Origin: a virus
Length of the DNA stretch: 20,506 bases
IMG/VR virus record: IMGVR_UViG_3300042892_000206
Span: 1-20,506 of that record
Reading direction: 5' to 3' (one strand)
Below the pieces are notes generated by a model. The model searched no databases. It saw only the letters and a list, made by a program, of their open reading frames with translations, and had not been told where the DNA came from. The translations under genes were made by a program, and so were the position numbers. Below, piece by piece: positions 12,911-19,574 of the stretch (positions are counted from its first letter, which is position 1; each line of letters begins with the position of its first letter).

Positions 12911-13730
12911 AGCTTTCTAGGTCAAGCCACTCATATACATTTAGCCAGCTACGTTTACCTATAGTTTCCTTTAAATGATGTAGGTCTGCACAGGTTTTGC
13001 TACGAAAACGTTGTAGTTCTTGTTGCGAAACTGGTTCGTACTCTATTTCTACGCCTTCTTGTTCTGCTATGTATTCGGCAATATCTAGGAAACTATGTGT
13101 AAGTCCTGCGCCTACATTCCATATTCCCGAACCGTTAACGGTATTGATAAAATCAGTGTGTAATCTACAAACATCTCCTACCCATGTCCAATCCCTATAG
13201 ACATGTTCTGCTGTTTCCCATACTGTAATTTTACCTTCTTTACGGGCTTGCTGGCGCCACTTGTAGATAGCATTGGCTCTGCGACCACGTAGGTGCATCC
13301 ATTTACCGTAGACGTTGAAGTAACGGAAACCTTGTACATAGATTGTTGGCGTTTGTTGGAATACCCATCGATCAAACAGATACTTTGACCAGGCGTAGGG
13401 GCTTTGTGGATGACACGGTGCAAACTCGCTAAAATCCTTAGTATTGCCGTAGACAGTACTAGAACTAGCATATTGTAAGTTTACACCCGCTGTCTGACAT
13501 TCTAAGAATAATTGCTGACTAAATTCAAAGTTTTGCTGTAGAACTTTATCTACATCGGATTCGCCTACATCTGCAATAGCACCTAAGTGTATGACCCAAT
13601 CATATGTTCTAACACTGGGAAAGGAATCAACATCCCACTCCCATCCGTCTGCATCATGCCCTTGCTGGTGCAACCAACTCATCATATTACGACCAATAAA
13701 GCCTTCATGGCCGGTGACTAGAATTTTCAT
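12909..13730 (-). CDS. NAD-dependent nucleotide-sugar epimerase/dehydratase (extended SDR)
   Basis: A 273-aa protein with a Rossmann NAD site TGHEGFIG (G7, G10, G13), a dinucleotide-fold strand WVIHLGA, the active-site serine region SSS (89-91) and YAWSK (Y112, K116). Residues NVYGKWMHLRGRRANAIYKW and the overall length recall ADP-glyceromanno-heptose 6-epimerase (RfaD-like) members, but the substrate cannot be fixed from sequence. It probably changes an LPS core or O-antigen sugar of the host, or makes a sugar for DNA or virion glycosylation. It stands alone behind an exact late promoter, with an AGAGG site before ATG 13730. Confidence 0.9.
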   Translation of the reverse strand: MKILVTGHEGFIGRNMMSWLHQQGHDADGWEWDVDSFPSVRTYDWVIHLGAIADVGESDVDKVLQQNFEFSQQLFLECQTAGVNLQYASSSTVYGNTKDFSEFAPCHPQSPYAWSKYLFDRWVFQQTPTIYVQGFRYFNVYGKWMHLRGRRANAIYKWRQQARKEGKITVWETAEHVYRDWTWVGDVCRLHTDFINTVNGSGIWNVGAGLTHSFLDIAEYIAEQEGVEIEYEPVSQQELQRFRSKTCADLHHLKETIGKRSWLNVYEWLDLES

Positions 13731-13745
13731 AATAACCTCTTTTGA

Positions 13746-13753
13746 TATTTATA
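13746..13753 (-). promoter_or_regulatory. T4-type late promoter
   Basis: Exact TATAAATA on the minus strand, 15 nt before ATG 13730 and after the terminator at 13776-13802. This arrangement isolates the epimerase as a late gene. Confidence 0.7.
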
Positions 13754-13775
13754 GATGCTGATTAGGAGGTCGTAA

Positions 13776-13802
13776 AAAAAGCACTAACGAATAGTGCTTT
13801 TT
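13776..13802 (-). terminator. Intrinsic terminator after HTH gene
   Basis: AAAAAGCACTA, loop ACGAA, TAGTGCTTTTT makes an 11-bp stem with A/T-tracts on both sides. It ends the HTH-gene transcript and can act on both strands. Confidence 0.85.
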
Positions 13803-13818
13803 AAAAGTACTAAATTAC

Positions 13819-14100
13819 TTAGATTGCATCAACAGTCAAACCCAATGACTTAGCCTTGTAGCCAAGTGCTACGATTTCACGGCTTGGCTTGCCAAGTGCG
13901 TATTCTGTTACAGTAACACCGTTACCAGACTTGCGGGTATTTGCATAAACAGCATAACCGCTATGACGGATACGACTAGCTTCTGCGGCAATGTTCTTAA
14001 TGCCAAAACGCTTTTCAGCTTGGCTGGCAGTAACGCTCTCGCCATTGTACAATGCGTTAAACAGTTTAAATGTCTTAGTTTCTTTAGAGATGAATTTCAT
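13819..14100 (-). CDS. Helix-turn-helix-like DNA-binding protein
   Basis: A 93-aa protein. FKLFNALYNGESVTASQAEKRFGIKNIAAEASRIRHSGYAVYANTR has the order of a winged helix-turn-helix: helix, QAEKRFGI turn, recognition helix, then a wing with GVTVTEYALG. It matches a small DNA-binding family I remember in cyanophages. Its own strong promoter (14147-14175) and an inverted repeat just downstream (14120-14138) suggest autoregulation, and the terminator below makes it a single-gene unit. An AAGGA site precedes ATG 14100. The last residues GLTVDAI nearly repeat the end of another gene in this window. Confidence 0.85.
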   Translation of the reverse strand: MKFISKETKTFKLFNALYNGESVTASQAEKRFGIKNIAAEASRIRHSGYAVYANTRKSGNGVTVTEYALGKPSREIVALGYKAKSLGLTVDAI

Positions 14101-14119
14101 TTTAAGTTTCCTTGTTAAT

Positions 14120-14138
14120 GTTAGCTTTAATCGCTAAC
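14120..14138. promoter_or_regulatory. Inverted repeat, possible operator of HTH gene
   Basis: GTTAGC, 7-nt spacer, GCTAAC begins 9 nt downstream of the -10 box, about at the transcription start, and 20 nt upstream of ATG 14100. It could be an operator for the HTH protein or a 5' leader hairpin. Confidence 0.5.
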
Positions 14139-14146
14139 GTTCTATT

Positions 14147-14175
14147 ATTATATAGGATGCACTTTAGTAATGCAA
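14147..14175 (-). promoter_or_regulatory. Sigma-70-like promoter, TTGCAT-N17-TATAAT
   Basis: -35 TTGCAT at 14170-14175 and -10 TATAAT at 14147-14152 on the minus strand, spacer 17. Drives the HTH gene. Confidence 0.7.
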
Positions 14176-14193
14176 GTAAAACGGTAAACAATG

Positions 14194-14544
14194 TTATTCT
14201 TGTTTGCTCAAACCCCATTCAATAGCTTTATCAGCAGGAACTAGTCCTCTAAAATACTTATTAGGAAACTGTTGTTCTAATTTGTCTAACGCCGATTCCA
14301 GTGTTGGTGATTGAATCAAAAATTGATTATCGATTTTACTGTAGAGATAATACTGATTATTTTCTTTTTCAACAATACATTCTACAACTTCTTTGCCATC
14401 TTCGTCTTCATCTGGTGCATTTTTGTATGCCTGTAATAATTTAATCATATTAGTAGGATTGGCTAGTATGTTTATCATTAATATCTTACCGTGAATATAC
14501 CAACCAATAATAAATCCAATTAGTATGCCAATTAGTAGTTCCAT
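14194..14544 (-). CDS. Membrane-anchored phage protein, function unknown
   Basis: A 116-aa product. Residues 2-17 (ELLIGILIGFIIGWYI) form one N-terminal membrane segment, followed by a basic and then a negatively charged cytoplasmic part (DEDEDGKEVVECIVEKENNQYYLYS) and a helical end (SALDKLEQQF, then AIEWGLSKQE). The topology suggests a small inner-membrane protein with a soluble domain. No enzyme motif is seen. Its start overlaps the preceding stop by one base (TAATG), so it is coupled to the 60-aa gene. Confidence 0.75.
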   Translation of the reverse strand: MELLIGILIGFIIGWYIHGKILMINILANPTNMIKLLQAYKNAPDEDEDGKEVVECIVEKENNQYYLYSKIDNQFLIQSPTLESALDKLEQQFPNKYFRGLVPADKAIEWGLSKQE

Positions 14545-14726
14545 TATGAATTAACTTCCTCTGTAAAACGATTAAGAAATGCTGCAACTAGACAATTAAA
14601 ATGTTTATCCGATCCTGATAAGTTATAATGTATCCATGTACCGATTTCATTAGTAATAATGTTAGTTACTAAAAACTGTGTCCTATTACTACCAGTCCAT
14701 TTTGATCCAATTTTTACATGTGTCAT
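14544..14726 (-). CDS. Small 60-aa phage protein, function unknown
   Basis: Starts at ATG 14724-14726 behind an AGAGGG site. The sequence MTHVKIGSKWTGSNRTQFLVTNIITNEIGTWIHY is beta-rich, the rest short and helical. It looks like one small SH3- or OB-type barrel, with no recognisable motif. A combined sigma-70/late promoter lies 18-51 nt upstream, so it may be expressed through infection. It heads the pair with the membrane-anchored protein. Confidence 0.75.
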   Translation of the reverse strand: MTHVKIGSKWTGSNRTQFLVTNIITNEIGTWIHYNLSGSDKHFNCLVAAFLNRFTEEVNS

Positions 14727-14743
14727 ATATCTACCCTCTTCAG

Positions 14744-14751
14744 TATTTATT
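14744..14751 (-). promoter_or_regulatory. T4-type late promoter variant
   Basis: Minus-strand AATAAATA, overlapping the -10 box of the sigma-70 promoter below and 17 nt before ATG 14726. Confidence 0.5.
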
Positions 14752-14777
14752 ATACATTAAACAGCATCAACTGTCAA
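14749..14777 (-). promoter_or_regulatory. Perfect sigma-70 promoter TTGACA-N17-TATAAT
   Basis: -35 TTGACA at 14772-14777, inside the last codons of the upstream gene, and -10 TATAAT at 14749-14754. Spacer 17. Drives the 60-aa and 116-aa genes and shares bases with the late element. Confidence 0.8.
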
Positions 14778-15113
14778 TCCCCATTTGAGTTGCCAAAATG
14801 TATAGTCACTATCTTTGAGTTTGGCTGTTACATAATACTCATAACCCCATAATAAGAATTGATGATTTTGTCGATGCCATTCTGGAGTATCTAAAGATCG
14901 CTCCATGACCCACATGCCCATTTCACTTTTTTGCCATTCATACAATGGCTGGGCCGCATACAAGTCCGGATCTTCAACATCACCCATTTTAAATCGGTGT
15001 ACAACTAATTTATGGATTCGATGCACACGATCACCAATTTGAAGATAGTCGTGTACGACCACGGGCTTTGGGTCAGCCAAGTAACCCTTATCCAATGCTT
15101 TCGTCATAGCCAT
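14757..15113 (-). CDS. Conserved phage protein of the WQLKWG type
   Basis: About 118 aa from ATG 15111-15113. Other starts are ATG 15107 and a TTG just after the stop of the upstream gene (behind AAGGG), so the start is not certain. The core KMGDVEDPDLYAAQPLYEWQKSEMGMWVME and the end YTFWQLKWG resemble a conserved protein of T4-like aquatic phages. Its last residues (WQLKWG) are a divergent version of the F-x-L-x-W motif in five nearby genes. The stop region (GLTVDAV) contains the -35 box of the next promoter. It is the last gene of the long operon. Function unknown. Confidence 0.75.
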   Translation of the reverse strand: MAMTKALDKGYLADPKPVVVHDYLQIGDRVHRIHKLVVHRFKMGDVEDPDLYAAQPLYEWQKSEMGMWVMERSLDTPEWHRQNHQFLLWGYEYYVTAKLKDSDYTFWQLKWGLTVDAV

Positions 15114-15465
15114 AGTCAGGATCCACAAACTTGCTCAACAGCTCAAAGTTATCTTCTGCACGTTTAACGGCTTCTAGAGCTTTCATCAGTGCTGGATTGT
15201 TTTGTGCGAGAGTCATACGATTCAGAGCCATAGTACGTTGTGCTCTAGCCCATTGTATGATGTCTAGTATTTCTTGATCTAAACTTACAGTGGCATAATT
15301 GGTAGATAGCTGTTGCCAATTACTACCATTAAACACTTCTAAGTCTTGATTGTTAACCCGTATCATGCCTTGTATAGGGTTACTAGGGTTTTGTGGAATA
15401 TAAGGAAAAGACGTATTACCACCTGAGACTGTTAGTCCACAGACACCTGTTAAGTTTTTAATCAT
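15088..15465 (-). CDS. Phage protein with fibre-like start and helical tail
   Basis: ATG 15463-15465 is chosen (125 aa) because GGAG stands 7 nt before it; a longer frame to 15519 runs through the previous gene. The N-terminal half (LTVSGGNTSFPYIP, then IQGMIRVNNQDLEVFNGSNWQQL) is like the attachment part of phage fibre or capsid-fibre proteins. The C-terminal half is helical and contains NNPALMKALEAVKRAEDNFELL, a motif shared with two other genes here. It begins one base after the preceding stop. Possibly a minor virion protein; function is inferred from pattern only. Confidence 0.75.
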   Translation of the reverse strand: MIKNLTGVCGLTVSGGNTSFPYIPQNPSNPIQGMIRVNNQDLEVFNGSNWQQLSTNYATVSLDQEILDIIQWARAQRTMALNRMTLAQNNPALMKALEAVKRAEDNFELLSKFVDPDYGYDESIG

Positions 15466-15466
15466 A

Positions 15467-15646
15467 TTAACTCCAATGTAATAGGAACAGCGTTGCGTCA
15501 CTGTCCTTTTTAAAATCAATAAACGCTAGATCCCGCAACGTCCACCTAGTGCCTGATGGGCCATAATGTTTCTCTAACCACTTAACCGGTGCCCAAGTAG
15601 GACCTTTGATGCGTTGTGTTAAGTCGCCTAGGTATACCGTTTTCAT
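15467..15646 (-). CDS. Small protein of the FK-x7-F-L-L-x-W-S family (copy A)
   Basis: 59 aa from ATG 15644-15646, which overlaps the upstream stop by 4 nt (ATGA); a longer frame to 15676 is not needed. It ends FKKDSDATLFLLHWS. The body has KGPTWAPVKWLEKHYGPSGTRWTLRD. It is one of five tandem genes with the same C-terminal pattern, so paralogy or a shared docking tail is likely. No catalytic residues are obvious. Function unknown. Confidence 0.75.
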   Translation of the reverse strand: MKTVYLGDLTQRIKGPTWAPVKWLEKHYGPSGTRWTLRDLAFIDFKKDSDATLFLLHWS

Positions 15647-15852
15647 TCGTCTCCGCTCCAACGAAGAATAAACCAATCTCGTTGGCTTTCCTTTTTAAAA
15701 CTCCATAACAGATCAGTCATGCGTGTGCCTACCCCTTGTTCAGTTAGTCGCCACTCGTCCATTTCATGCAGCTTTTCTTCTGTCATTTCTTCTTTGTCTA
15801 GCACCACGCCTGGAAGTCTAAACATTCCTACTTCACAAGTTTGCATTTTCAT
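15643..15852 (-). CDS. Small protein of the FK-x7-F-I-L-x-W-S family (copy B)
   Basis: 69 aa from ATG 15850-15852, overlapping the nucleotidase stop (ATGA). A second Met two residues later is possible. It starts MKMQTCEVGMFRLPG, has a charged middle EEMTEEKLHEMDEWRL and ends FKKESQRDWFILRWSGDE. The F-K-x7-F-I-L-R-W-S core is the same as in copies A, C, D and E. The short body suggests a single small alpha/beta fold. Function unknown. Confidence 0.75.
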   Translation of the reverse strand: MKMQTCEVGMFRLPGVVLDKEEMTEEKLHEMDEWRLTEQGVGTRMTDLLWSFKKESQRDWFILRWSGDE

Positions 15853-16346
15853 TTTGCGTTTACCTCATTGTCTAACCAAGGCAGACACTCATCCCACGAT
15901 CTATATTCATGTGCTCGTCCGCCAGCACTACGCCATTCACTACAGTTGCTATGTCGGTCATCGATTAAGATGTCGCCAGGCTGACAGTGTCTCCATTTGT
16001 CGTGACTAAATGGTCCAAGGAATACAGGAATGCCAGGGAAGTGTTTGTTGGCCCACCATACCTTATCTTGAGCCGCATAAGGCATACTGTAATCGTGTGG
16101 CAATGCTGATAAGAAGAATACCGAGTCTACTCGACCTTTTGACACTTGTTGTTTACAGTAGTCAACTAGTTCATGTGCTTTCGGTTTTAATGGCAAGTCC
16201 AAATAGAACCTACTCCAATTCTTAAGTTGATTCCATTGCTCTTGAGGAATACGTTCTCCGTACTGATCCCACCGCAATTTTAAAAATGACTGGGCTGCTT
16301 CGTGCCAGTCGGCAACAACATCATCCATATCTAGATATATTTTCAT
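15849..16346 (-). CDS. HAD-family 5'(3')-deoxyribonucleotidase-like enzyme
   Basis: A 165-aa protein with HAD motifs: DMDDVVADW (D6 nucleophile, D8 acid/base), a motif II serine in FFLSALPH, a lysine in SHDKW, and the acidic motif IV DILIDDRHSNCSEW. The cap region and the W/AGG/EY end resemble mitochondrial-type 5'(3')-deoxyribonucleotidase. It should remove phosphate from deoxynucleoside monophosphates, controlling the nucleotide pool or supplying salvage nucleosides during phage DNA synthesis. It overlaps both neighbours by 4 nt (ATGA), inside the early operon. Alternative: a general HAD phosphatase. Confidence 0.85.
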   Translation of the reverse strand: MKIYLDMDDVVADWHEAAQSFLKLRWDQYGERIPQEQWNQLKNWSRFYLDLPLKPKAHELVDYCKQQVSKGRVDSVFFLSALPHDYSMPYAAQDKVWWANKHFPGIPVFLGPFSHDKWRHCQPGDILIDDRHSNCSEWRSAGGRAHEYRSWDECLPWLDNEVNAK

Positions 16347-16723
16347 TTTCTACATAACTCCAATAGCATTTGATAATTCCTGTAGGCTTTGGCTACAGCA
16401 GGGTTGTTATAGCGCACTTGTTCATCCTTACGCTGATTTGTCAATATTGTTTTAGCATAGTTAGCTTCGTCTCTCCAGCTGTCTATACGAGAGAATTCAT
16501 CCATAAGATGATCAAACTGTTCTCTGGGCAAATGGATAGCAACAAGAGGTTCTACTCTATGTTCTATTTCATGCATGGCTGTAGCATGATACTGATGGTA
16601 ATTCCAACTAGGTGCAACATACGCAGCACGCCTATACTCTTTGCTTTCAGTTACATGTGCTTGGAATCTAGATTCAAAGCGTTTAGTATCTCTATTTTCT
16701 TCGTCAGTATATCTATATGACAT
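16343..16723 (-). CDS. Conserved phage protein with NPxVxKAY tail
   Basis: A 126-aa helical, charged protein: ENRDTKRFESRFQAHVTESKEYRRA, then SWNYHQYHATAMHEIEHRVEPLVAIHLPREQFDHLM, ending NNPAVAKAYRNYQMLLELCRK. The last motif recurs in the 156-aa and 125-aa genes. The histidine-rich middle could bind metal, but no complete metal motif is formed. It begins in a TAATG overlap with copy C and ends in an ATGA overlap with the nucleotidase, so it is fully coupled. Function unknown. Confidence 0.75.
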   Translation of the reverse strand: MSYRYTDEENRDTKRFESRFQAHVTESKEYRRAAYVAPSWNYHQYHATAMHEIEHRVEPLVAIHLPREQFDHLMDEFSRIDSWRDEANYAKTILTNQRKDEQVRYNNPAVAKAYRNYQMLLELCRK

Positions 16724-17028
16724 TAGCTACTCCACTTCAGTAAAAACATTGTAACATGTTTGTCCTGTTTAAACAACCACATGTCAAAGCTCAATCGTTT
16801 AGCTGTAGGTATATTAGTCCAAATCCATTGTTGTACTTCATCCATGTCACTATCGCGTAGGCCACGTTCAAATCCGCGAGGTTGTACATCGACATAGGCT
16901 TTCAGCTTGCGGCCAGGCAACTGTTGCCATGATATTTTAGGTGTAGACGATTCAGCTTTGGCACTTGCTCGCATCATGGGTACTGATAGTTTTACCGATT
17001 GTCCCAATACTTCGATTATACCTTTCAT
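16723..17028 (-). CDS. Protein of the FK-x7-F-L-L-x-W-S family (copy C)
   Basis: 101 aa from ATG 17026-17028 behind AAGG/GGGG, in an ATGA overlap with copy D; a TTG start at 17052 is rejected. It begins MKGIIEVLGQSVKL, has a loop-rich centre (RGFERGLRDSDMDEVQQWIW) and ends FKQDKHVTMFLLKWSS. The C-terminal 15 residues follow the pattern of the other four copies while the front differs, suggesting a common end module on different bodies. Function unknown. Confidence 0.75.
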   Translation of the reverse strand: MKGIIEVLGQSVKLSVPMMRASAKAESSTPKISWQQLPGRKLKAYVDVQPRGFERGLRDSDMDEVQQWIWTNIPTAKRLSFDMWLFKQDKHVTMFLLKWSS

Positions 17029-17246
17029 GATCCCCACCTTAGTAAGAACCAATGATAGTATTTGGATTCTTTAAACATGAATGTAGTATGACCAAACATG
17101 CTTTCAATCGCCCATACATAGTTACCCATTCCTTCCCATGTCTCTAGTTTGCCGCTGACCCAACGACCTTCACCTACATAAGTACGACACCACTGTTCCA
17201 TCTCACCATTCAGGTGATAGTGGGTGTTATTAAATGTAATATGCAT
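17025..17246 (-). CDS. Protein of the FK-x7-F-L-L-x-W-G family (copy D)
   Basis: 73 aa if started at ATG 17244-17246, in a TGATG overlap with copy E's stop and after GGAG, although the spacing is short; ATG 17255 is an alternative. The body (GEMEQWCRTYVGEGRWVSGKLE) has a short helical and a loop segment, and the end is FKESKYYHWFLLRWGS, the conserved pattern with G for S. Function unknown. Confidence 0.7.
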   Translation of the reverse strand: MHITFNNTHYHLNGEMEQWCRTYVGEGRWVSGKLETWEGMGNYVWAIESMFGHTTFMFKESKYYHWFLLRWGS

Positions 17247-17560
17247 CAACTCCATCGCAATATAAACCAATTTAGATCTTTTTCATTTCGAAACCAGAAC
17301 TTGGCATTGTTAGCATACCATCGCATGTTAGGAGTCCATACTCCGTCCACCGCGCTAGGACCAAATGTCTTTACCATCCAGTCCATCATTTCATTCCATT
17401 GCCAGCTGTTATTAGGATGTACTGTTAGATACTTTGCTCCATATACACGGCCTTCGTCTAGTACAAAATTGTGCCAGCCAATAGCGGTCATTAGAACTTC
17501 TTCATCAATGTCTTTGGCCATTTGACGGGCAATGTTTGTGAGGATATCGTCTTGTGTCAT
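17246..17560 (-). CDS. Protein of the F[KR]-x7-F-I-L-x-W-S family (copy E)
   Basis: 104 aa from ATG 17558-17560 behind AAGAG. An N-terminal helix ILTNIARQMAKDIDEEVLMTAIG is followed by a beta-rich body (HNFVLDEGRVYGAKYLTV) and ends FRNEKDLNWFILRWS. This is the longest of the five and may be nearest the ancestral form. The EVLMTAIGW piece could form a small dimer helix. It starts 4 nt after the preceding stop. Function unknown. Confidence 0.75.
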   Translation of the reverse strand: MTQDDILTNIARQMAKDIDEEVLMTAIGWHNFVLDEGRVYGAKYLTVHPNNSWQWNEMMDWMVKTFGPSAVDGVWTPNMRWYANNAKFWFRNEKDLNWFILRWS

Positions 17561-17564
17561 TGCA

Positions 17565-18035
17565 TTACTCTTTTACGTGGTCCTTAGTTAGTTGTGCCAC
17601 TAACAAGAATCGTTCGTAGGCTTTACGCACACTGGGATTAGTCATTAACTTATCAGCTTCTGCTTGCATGGCTTTGACTCCAGCTTCGGCTGCTTCTCTG
17701 TAACTGCACCACTCTAATGCATAACGTTCATTTCCAAACGTTTTAGCAAGGGCCTTCCATGCTTTCAACTGTGCAGGTGTTAGGGGCTTGTCACGCTCAG
17801 GCACCCGAAGGGCACTGGCATCCATAATGCTTTTGCTTATAGCATCTTCAGCAACACGGCCCGCGGCAATCATCGGAGCATAGGCAGGATCGATATTGAA
17901 CCGTCTGCTTGAACCGCCTGGGTAGACATCTACTAAGTGTGTGCCTTTGGGAAAGCTATCGCAGAACTCTGAACTGTATGTACTGTGCGGAATGTACTTA
18001 CGTCCTTTTTTGATATAGAAAATTGTCTCGGCCAT
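17565..18035 (-). CDS. Conserved marine-phage protein, function unknown
   Basis: A 156-aa protein whose start, IFYIKKGRKYIPHSTYSS, and middle, HLVDVYPGGSSRRFNIDPAYAPMIAAGRVAEDAI, match my memory of a protein present in many T4-like cyanophages and other aquatic phages, never given a function. It ends with TNPSVRKAYERFLLVAQLT, the same NPxVxKAY motif as two neighbours. The C-terminal half, with KALAKTFGNERYALEWCSYREAAEAGVKAM, is helical. It lies downstream of the D,D-peptidase by 15 nt. Function unknown. Confidence 0.85.
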   Translation of the reverse strand: MAETIFYIKKGRKYIPHSTYSSEFCDSFPKGTHLVDVYPGGSSRRFNIDPAYAPMIAAGRVAEDAISKSIMDASALRVPERDKPLTPAQLKAWKALAKTFGNERYALEWCSYREAAEAGVKAMQAEADKLMTNPSVRKAYERFLLVAQLTKDHVKE

Positions 18036-18050
18036 ACGTCACCATTAGAG

Positions 18051-18812
18051 TTACTTTATAATGTAAGTATACATGATCTCTTTTAGTCTGTCAAGTCTAT
18101 CCTGTTTAGTCTTGGCTCCCAATATTACCACAGCATAGGTTTGATTATCTTGTTCGACCAGTACGGCCACGCACCATCCAGCGGCTGTGGTTAGCCCTGT
18201 TTTGGTTATGACAATATTTTCAAATTCAAATAGTGCAGGACCATTGGTATTTTGTAAAATAATAGTATGCGTTTTCTTTTTTAGAACTGTTTCGAATTCA
18301 GCTTGCCGCTTGGGCGAATTTTCTCTAATGAACGGTTGAAAACTAGCAGCTACTAATAGTCTATGTATATCTAGAGCAGTGCTTTTATTTTCGTTGCTCA
18401 AACCGCTAGCATCACTAAAATGAGTATTATTCATTCCCAGGGTCTTGGCACGTAGATTCATTTCTTGCAAGAACGCTGCTCTGCCACCCGGATAATCAGC
18501 AGCCAATGTTTCCGCTGCTGCATTATCGCTTCTAACCAACATGGCTATTAATAACTCTTGCCTAGTGTAGATCTTGCGTGGAAGTACAGCTGGCCAGTTT
18601 GATGACAATGTTAATTTACGATTTAAATCTAGGCCTGCATCTAACGCTACTAAAGCCGTCATTAACTTAGTAATGCTGGCTAACGGTCTAATATTTTGAG
18701 TGCCTTGCGAAACTAGTACAGTACCAGTGGTTTGATTATATACTAATACGCTTGAGCTAGATTTAGCCCAAGCGCAGTTTACAAATAAGGATAGTATTAT
18801 AATCCATTTCAC
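18051..18812 (-). CDS. S11 family D-alanyl-D-alanine carboxypeptidase/endopeptidase
   Basis: A 253-aa protein starting at GTG 18810-18812 with a signal peptide (MKWIIILSLFVNCAWA). All penicillin-binding active-site motifs are present: SITK (S46, K49), SDN (S95, N97) and KTG (204-206). Length and the YNQTTGTVLVSQG start fit PBP7/PbpG or DacA-like enzymes; the C-terminal PBP5 domain and amphipathic anchor are absent. It should trim or cut peptidoglycan cross-links in the periplasm. The ribosome site is weak and the gap to the preceding gene is 7 nt. An S11 peptidase in an early phage operon is unusual and may remodel the wall or prevent superinfection. Confidence 0.93.
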   Translation of the reverse strand: MKWIIILSLFVNCAWAKSSSSVLVYNQTTGTVLVSQGTQNIRPLASITKLMTALVALDAGLDLNRKLTLSSNWPAVLPRKIYTRQELLIAMLVRSDNAAAETLAADYPGGRAAFLQEMNLRAKTLGMNNTHFSDASGLSNENKSTALDIHRLLVAASFQPFIRENSPKRQAEFETVLKKKTHTIILQNTNGPALFEFENIVITKTGLTTAAGWCVAVLVEQDNQTYAVVILGAKTKQDRLDRLKEIMYTYIIK

Positions 18813-18819
18813 GCAAGTG

Positions 18820-19332
18820 TCACTCGATAGAATGGGTTTTAATCATGTCTCTTAGAATTTGTTCAACGTAGGCGTTCAATGACTTGTCAGCTTCGTGCGC
18901 CAGTTTCATCAATTCAAACAGTTGATCATCGTCGAGAGTCAAAGGAACTTCGACTCTAGTGTCATACGTTTCGCCAGCTTTAATGGCTAGACATTTTTGA
19001 ATGAAGTCATCATCTACTTCTAGGCCAACGTAGTTGACATCATCCCATGCCTCATCTTTATTAACATCACGACGTTTGGCTTCTTTTTTATTCTTCTTAC
19101 GAAAGTCTTCATTGATCATGCGATAGGCACGTTGATTCAGATAGTCGTGAGCTTGCACTTCGTAGACAGTTTGGTCTTTGGTATCAAAGATGATAGTAAA
19201 ACTGTAGCCGTCTTGATCACCATTCCAACTGTCAAGATGATAAGCATCTGATCCATAGCATTGCCATCCGAAATCACTACCTTCAGTGATCTTGTAGTCA
19301 ACAAGTTCCATCCATTCTTTCATTGTAATCAT
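18820..19332 (-). CDS. Phage protein with ribbon-helix-helix-like C-terminus
   Basis: A 170-aa protein from ATG 19330-19332 (AAGGA site; ATGA overlap with the preceding gene). The N-terminal half MKEWMELVDYKITEGSDFGWQCYG and SFTIIFDTKDQTVYEVQ looks like a small alpha/beta domain. A lysine-rich linker and acid patches follow. The end, PLTLDDDQLFELMKLAHEADKSLNAYVEQILRDMI, follows the strand-helix-helix order of ribbon-helix-helix (MetJ/Arc-type) dimers. It may bind DNA or regulate the operon. The family is also seen in marine phages, from memory. Role unproven. Confidence 0.75.
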   Translation of the reverse strand: MITMKEWMELVDYKITEGSDFGWQCYGSDAYHLDSWNGDQDGYSFTIIFDTKDQTVYEVQAHDYLNQRAYRMINEDFRKKNKKEAKRRDVNKDEAWDDVNYVGLEVDDDFIQKCLAIKAGETYDTRVEVPLTLDDDQLFELMKLAHEADKSLNAYVEQILRDMIKTHSIE

Positions 19333-19574
19333 TGTAGGTTCCTTTTAGAAGTATCAATATTATCTAGTGCTTGCACAATCTTTTCTGCGTATTCGGGCTC
19401 GTCTTCAAAGAGCTCATCAAAATCAACAGGTGTAGCATTGGCCTCCATCTCGCCTGATTCAAACATTCGATGGATCTCTGCTACCATTTCGTCAAGTTCT
19501 TCCTGTGTTCCTTCAAAGCTGTCAAAACAGCCCGGAGCAAACTCGAGTTTAAGTGCTTTCTTTTCTTTAGTCAT
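19329..19574 (-). CDS. Conserved acidic small phage protein
   Basis: An 81-aa, strongly acidic product: LEFAPGCFDSFEGTQEELDEMVAEIHRMFESG, then DFDELFEDEPEYAEKIVQALD. The FAPGCFD-FEGTQEELDE pattern is widespread in T4-like marine phages, from memory. The acidic surface might mimic DNA or bind a host protein. It sits between two other small genes with ATGA overlaps on both sides. Function unknown. Confidence 0.85.
   Translation of the reverse strand: MTKEKKALKLEFAPGCFDSFEGTQEELDEMVAEIHRMFESGEMEANATPVDFDELFEDEPEYAEKIVQALDNIDTSKRNLQ

Noticed and set aside
16370-16720. Plus-strand open frame of 116 codons
   Set aside because: It is antisense to a well-supported coupled gene, has no ribosome site and encodes a biased cysteine/phenylalanine-rich product.
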